5,271 nt of DNA from Streptomyces violaceus (lineage in GTDB: Bacteria > Actinomycetota > Actinomycetes > Streptomycetales > Streptomycetaceae), in contig KL569100.1 of assembly GCA_000715635.1 (NCBI GenBank), positions 85,058-90,328 of the forward strand, written 5' to 3'. Below the pieces are notes generated by a model. That model did no database searches. It was not told where the DNA came from and was given only the letters and a program-made list of their open reading frames with translations. The position numbers and the translations under genes are program-made. Of the stretch, positions 4,000-5,271 are shown in pieces; position 1 is the first letter of the stretch, and every line of letters begins with the position of its first letter.

Positions 4000-4842
4000 T
4001 TGGCCATCACCGCTCTGCCCCCTGACACCGACGCCGACATCGCCCGGGTCACCGAGGCCCTCGCCATGATCACCCCGCGCTGGAACGTCCGGATCATGCT
4101 GGCCCTCTCCGGCCCGCCGCTGCGCTACAGCGAGCTGGCGGCCAAGGTGTCCTGGCTGCACAACGGCCAGCTCCACCCCAAGCTCAAGGCGATGTGCGAC
4201 GCCGGACTCGTCGAACGCACCGAACACACCGCACGGCACGTGACCTACGGCCACACCGAACGCGGAGCCGCCCTGCTGCCCGTCCTGCCGATGATTGTTA
4301 CCTGGGCCGAGGAACACCTGGAGAAGGCGGACCGCCCGCTGGCCGCGATCGAGCACATCGAGGACAGCCTCACCCTGCTCACCCGGCGTCACGCCGCCGC
4401 CATCCTGTGGGTGCTGAAGTCCCGTGAGGAGGTCAGCGGCCGGGCTCTGGCCCGAATCGTGATGCCCAGCAGCGACTGGACCAATATCTATCCGCCTCTG
4501 CGGCAGCTCGTCGCCGACGGCCTGGTTAACACCGACGGCATGGGCCGGCCTTACCGGCTGTCCGCGGCCGGTGATGGCCTGGGCCCCGTGCTCGGCACCC
4601 TGTCCGCGTGGGCCGCCGGGCAGCCCCTTGACCAGGCGGCCCAGCACCCGGTCTGGGGGCACCCGCAGGCGAAGCCCGGGCCGAGGTCGTGGATCAGCAG
4701 CCAATCTCGGCCGGCCCCCACGGCGCTCCCACCCGCTCGGACACCCCATTCCCCTCCGGCCTGGCACAACGGGGATCTTTTCTCGCACGCTGCGACCGCC
4801 CGCCCGAAGGCAGCCGTCCCGACGGGAGGCCCGCGCCGATGA
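4000..4842 (+). CDS. Tandem HxlR-type winged-helix DNA-binding protein
   Basis: The 280-residue protein carries two winged-helix domains. Domain 1 (about 13-108) fits the HxlR family well: the ITPRWNVRIMLALSGPPLRY segment (24-43) matches the family's helix with its conserved Trp, followed by SELAAKV, KLKAMCDAGLVERT (61-74), a wing at about 75-86, TERGAALLPVL (86-96) and a WAEEHL end (102-107). Domain 2 (about 118-205) repeats the plan more loosely: HAAAILWVLK, SGRALARIV, LRQLVADGLV (167-176), RPYRLSAAGDGL (183-194) and LSAWAA. HxlR proteins usually have one domain and bind DNA as dimers, so one chain may supply both halves. C66 is its only Cys; the N-terminal sensor Cys of redox-sensing relatives is absent. 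Residues 206-280 form a Pro-rich, probably disordered tail. Its stop overlaps the next start (ATGA). It may regulate the operon or work with the small helical proteins. Confidence 0.82.
   Translation: MAITALPPDTDADIARVTEALAMITPRWNVRIMLALSGPPLRYSELAAKVSWLHNGQLHPKLKAMCDAGLVERTEHTARHVTYGHTERGAALLPVLPMIVTWAEEHLEKADRPLAAIEHIEDSLTLLTRRHAAAILWVLKSREEVSGRALARIVMPSSDWTNIYPPLRQLVADGLVNTDGMGRPYRLSAAGDGLGPVLGTLSAWAAGQPLDQAAQHPVWGHPQAKPGPRSWISSQSRPAPTALPPARTPHSPPAWHNGDLFSHAATARPKAAVPTGGPRR
4824..4829 (+). promoter_or_regulatory. Ribosome binding site GGGAGG for the last gene
   Basis: GGGAGG lies 9 bases before the ATG at 4839, inside the end of the preceding gene. It supports coupled but independently strong initiation. 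Confidence 0.62.
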
Positions 4843-5271
4843 GCACCCCCTTTACGTCTGCCGAAGCGCAGCGCGCTGTCGACCTGCTCGCCTCGCGGCC
4901 CTTGGTCCGCTTGGTCACCGAGATCGACGACAACGGCGCCATACCGCCGCGACGGCTGGCCGGCACCCTGCCCGACCTCTCCACGCACCAACTGCGCAGC
5001 GCATCCGACACGGCCCGCGCCCACGGTCTCATCCGGATCGCGCCCGGCACCGGTCTGGGATTGACCGAGGCTGGGATGGAGTTGGCCGACCTGTACGACG
5101 CGATGGCCCGCTGGGCCCGGCGTCAAGCCGTCCCGGCCCCCGTCTGCGAGTTCAGCAGCCGCATTCAGCACGTCCTTGCCCTGTTGGCACCATCGCTCAT
5201 CACCGAGCGCGCCGACCCAGCGGAGGCGGGCCTGGCCCGTCTCCGCAAGCTCCTGATCCAGTGGCTGGGCG
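4839..5271 (+). CDS. HxlR-like winged-helix protein, 3' end outside the window (partial)
   Basis: At least 144 residues are read with no stop before the window ends. The N-terminal part (about 8-98) is a winged helix: AQRAVDLLASRPLVRLVTEI, IPPRRLAGTLPDLSTHQLRS as the helix-turn-helix region, a DTARAHGLIRI helix end, a short wing, LTEAGMEL, and a DLYDAMARWARR end helix. The layout parallels both domains of the upstream tandem protein, including the Trp-Ala near the end of the last helix. The region from about 105 (FSSRIQHVLALLAPSLITER) starts another helical part, possibly a second winged helix or a dimerisation region. The ATG overlaps the upstream TGA and follows a strong GGGAGG. Coupling to the tandem HxlR gene suggests the two proteins act in one complex or form a regulatory pair; this is inferred. 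Confidence 0.8.
   Translation, partial: MSTPFTSAEAQRAVDLLASRPLVRLVTEIDDNGAIPPRRLAGTLPDLSTHQLRSASDTARAHGLIRIAPGTGLGLTEAGMELADLYDAMARWARRQAVPAPVCEFSSRIQHVLALLAPSLITERADPAEAGLARLRKLLIQWLG

Noticed and set aside
1..5271. Mobile element or CRISPR features
   Set aside because: No transposase, integrase, terminal inverted repeats, target duplications or regularly spaced repeats were seen on either strand.

Overview
The window is high-GC DNA (roughly 70% by eye) with strong G/C preference at third codon positions, frequent ATGA gene overlaps and several TTG starts. This fits a Streptomyces-type actinomycete. All recognisable genes lie on the + strand. Nearly all encode small proteins of unknown function, which suggests an accessory region (chromosome arm, plasmid or integrated element). 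That location is an inference. I found no transposase, integrase, tRNA, rRNA or CRISPR array, and no in-frame TTA codon (so no sign of bldA-type control).

Layout. (1) Positions 1-535 hold the last codons of an unseen gene and a RelE/ParE-type toxin that overlaps it by ATGA, so the unseen gene is probably the antitoxin. (2) Positions 554-1251 hold a helical protein of unknown function, followed in the same frame, after a stop codon, by a winged-helix DNA-binding segment. That segment has no start codon of its own and is broken by a one-base frameshift. The two parts look like one decayed gene. (3) Positions 1273-2013 encode an acidic protein of unknown function. (4) Positions 2014-2513 hold an intergenic region with overlapping palindromes and a secreted SH3-domain protein, which appears to be a separate transcription unit. 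(5) From 2610 to beyond 5271 lies a tight gene row: three small helical proteins, a tandem HxlR-type winged-helix protein and a further winged-helix protein cut by the window end. Spacings are -4, +10, +43 and -4.

The main observation is that the four small helical proteins (554-901, 2610-3092, 3089-3532, 3543-3956) look like divergent members of one family. They share an anchor Leu, an [HR]xxLA motif 22-24 residues later, and an AR[DE]xxA-type motif 43-46 residues after that. In the first copy the helical domain is followed by a winged helix in the same frame. In the other three, winged-helix proteins lie downstream as separate genes. A plausible but unproven reading is one functional module of helical, probably self-associating proteins working with winged-helix DNA-binding proteins. 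Other shared traits are TTG starts behind C-rich spacers and Pro/Ala/Arg-rich tails that usually end in Arg. The secreted SH3 protein has neither trait.
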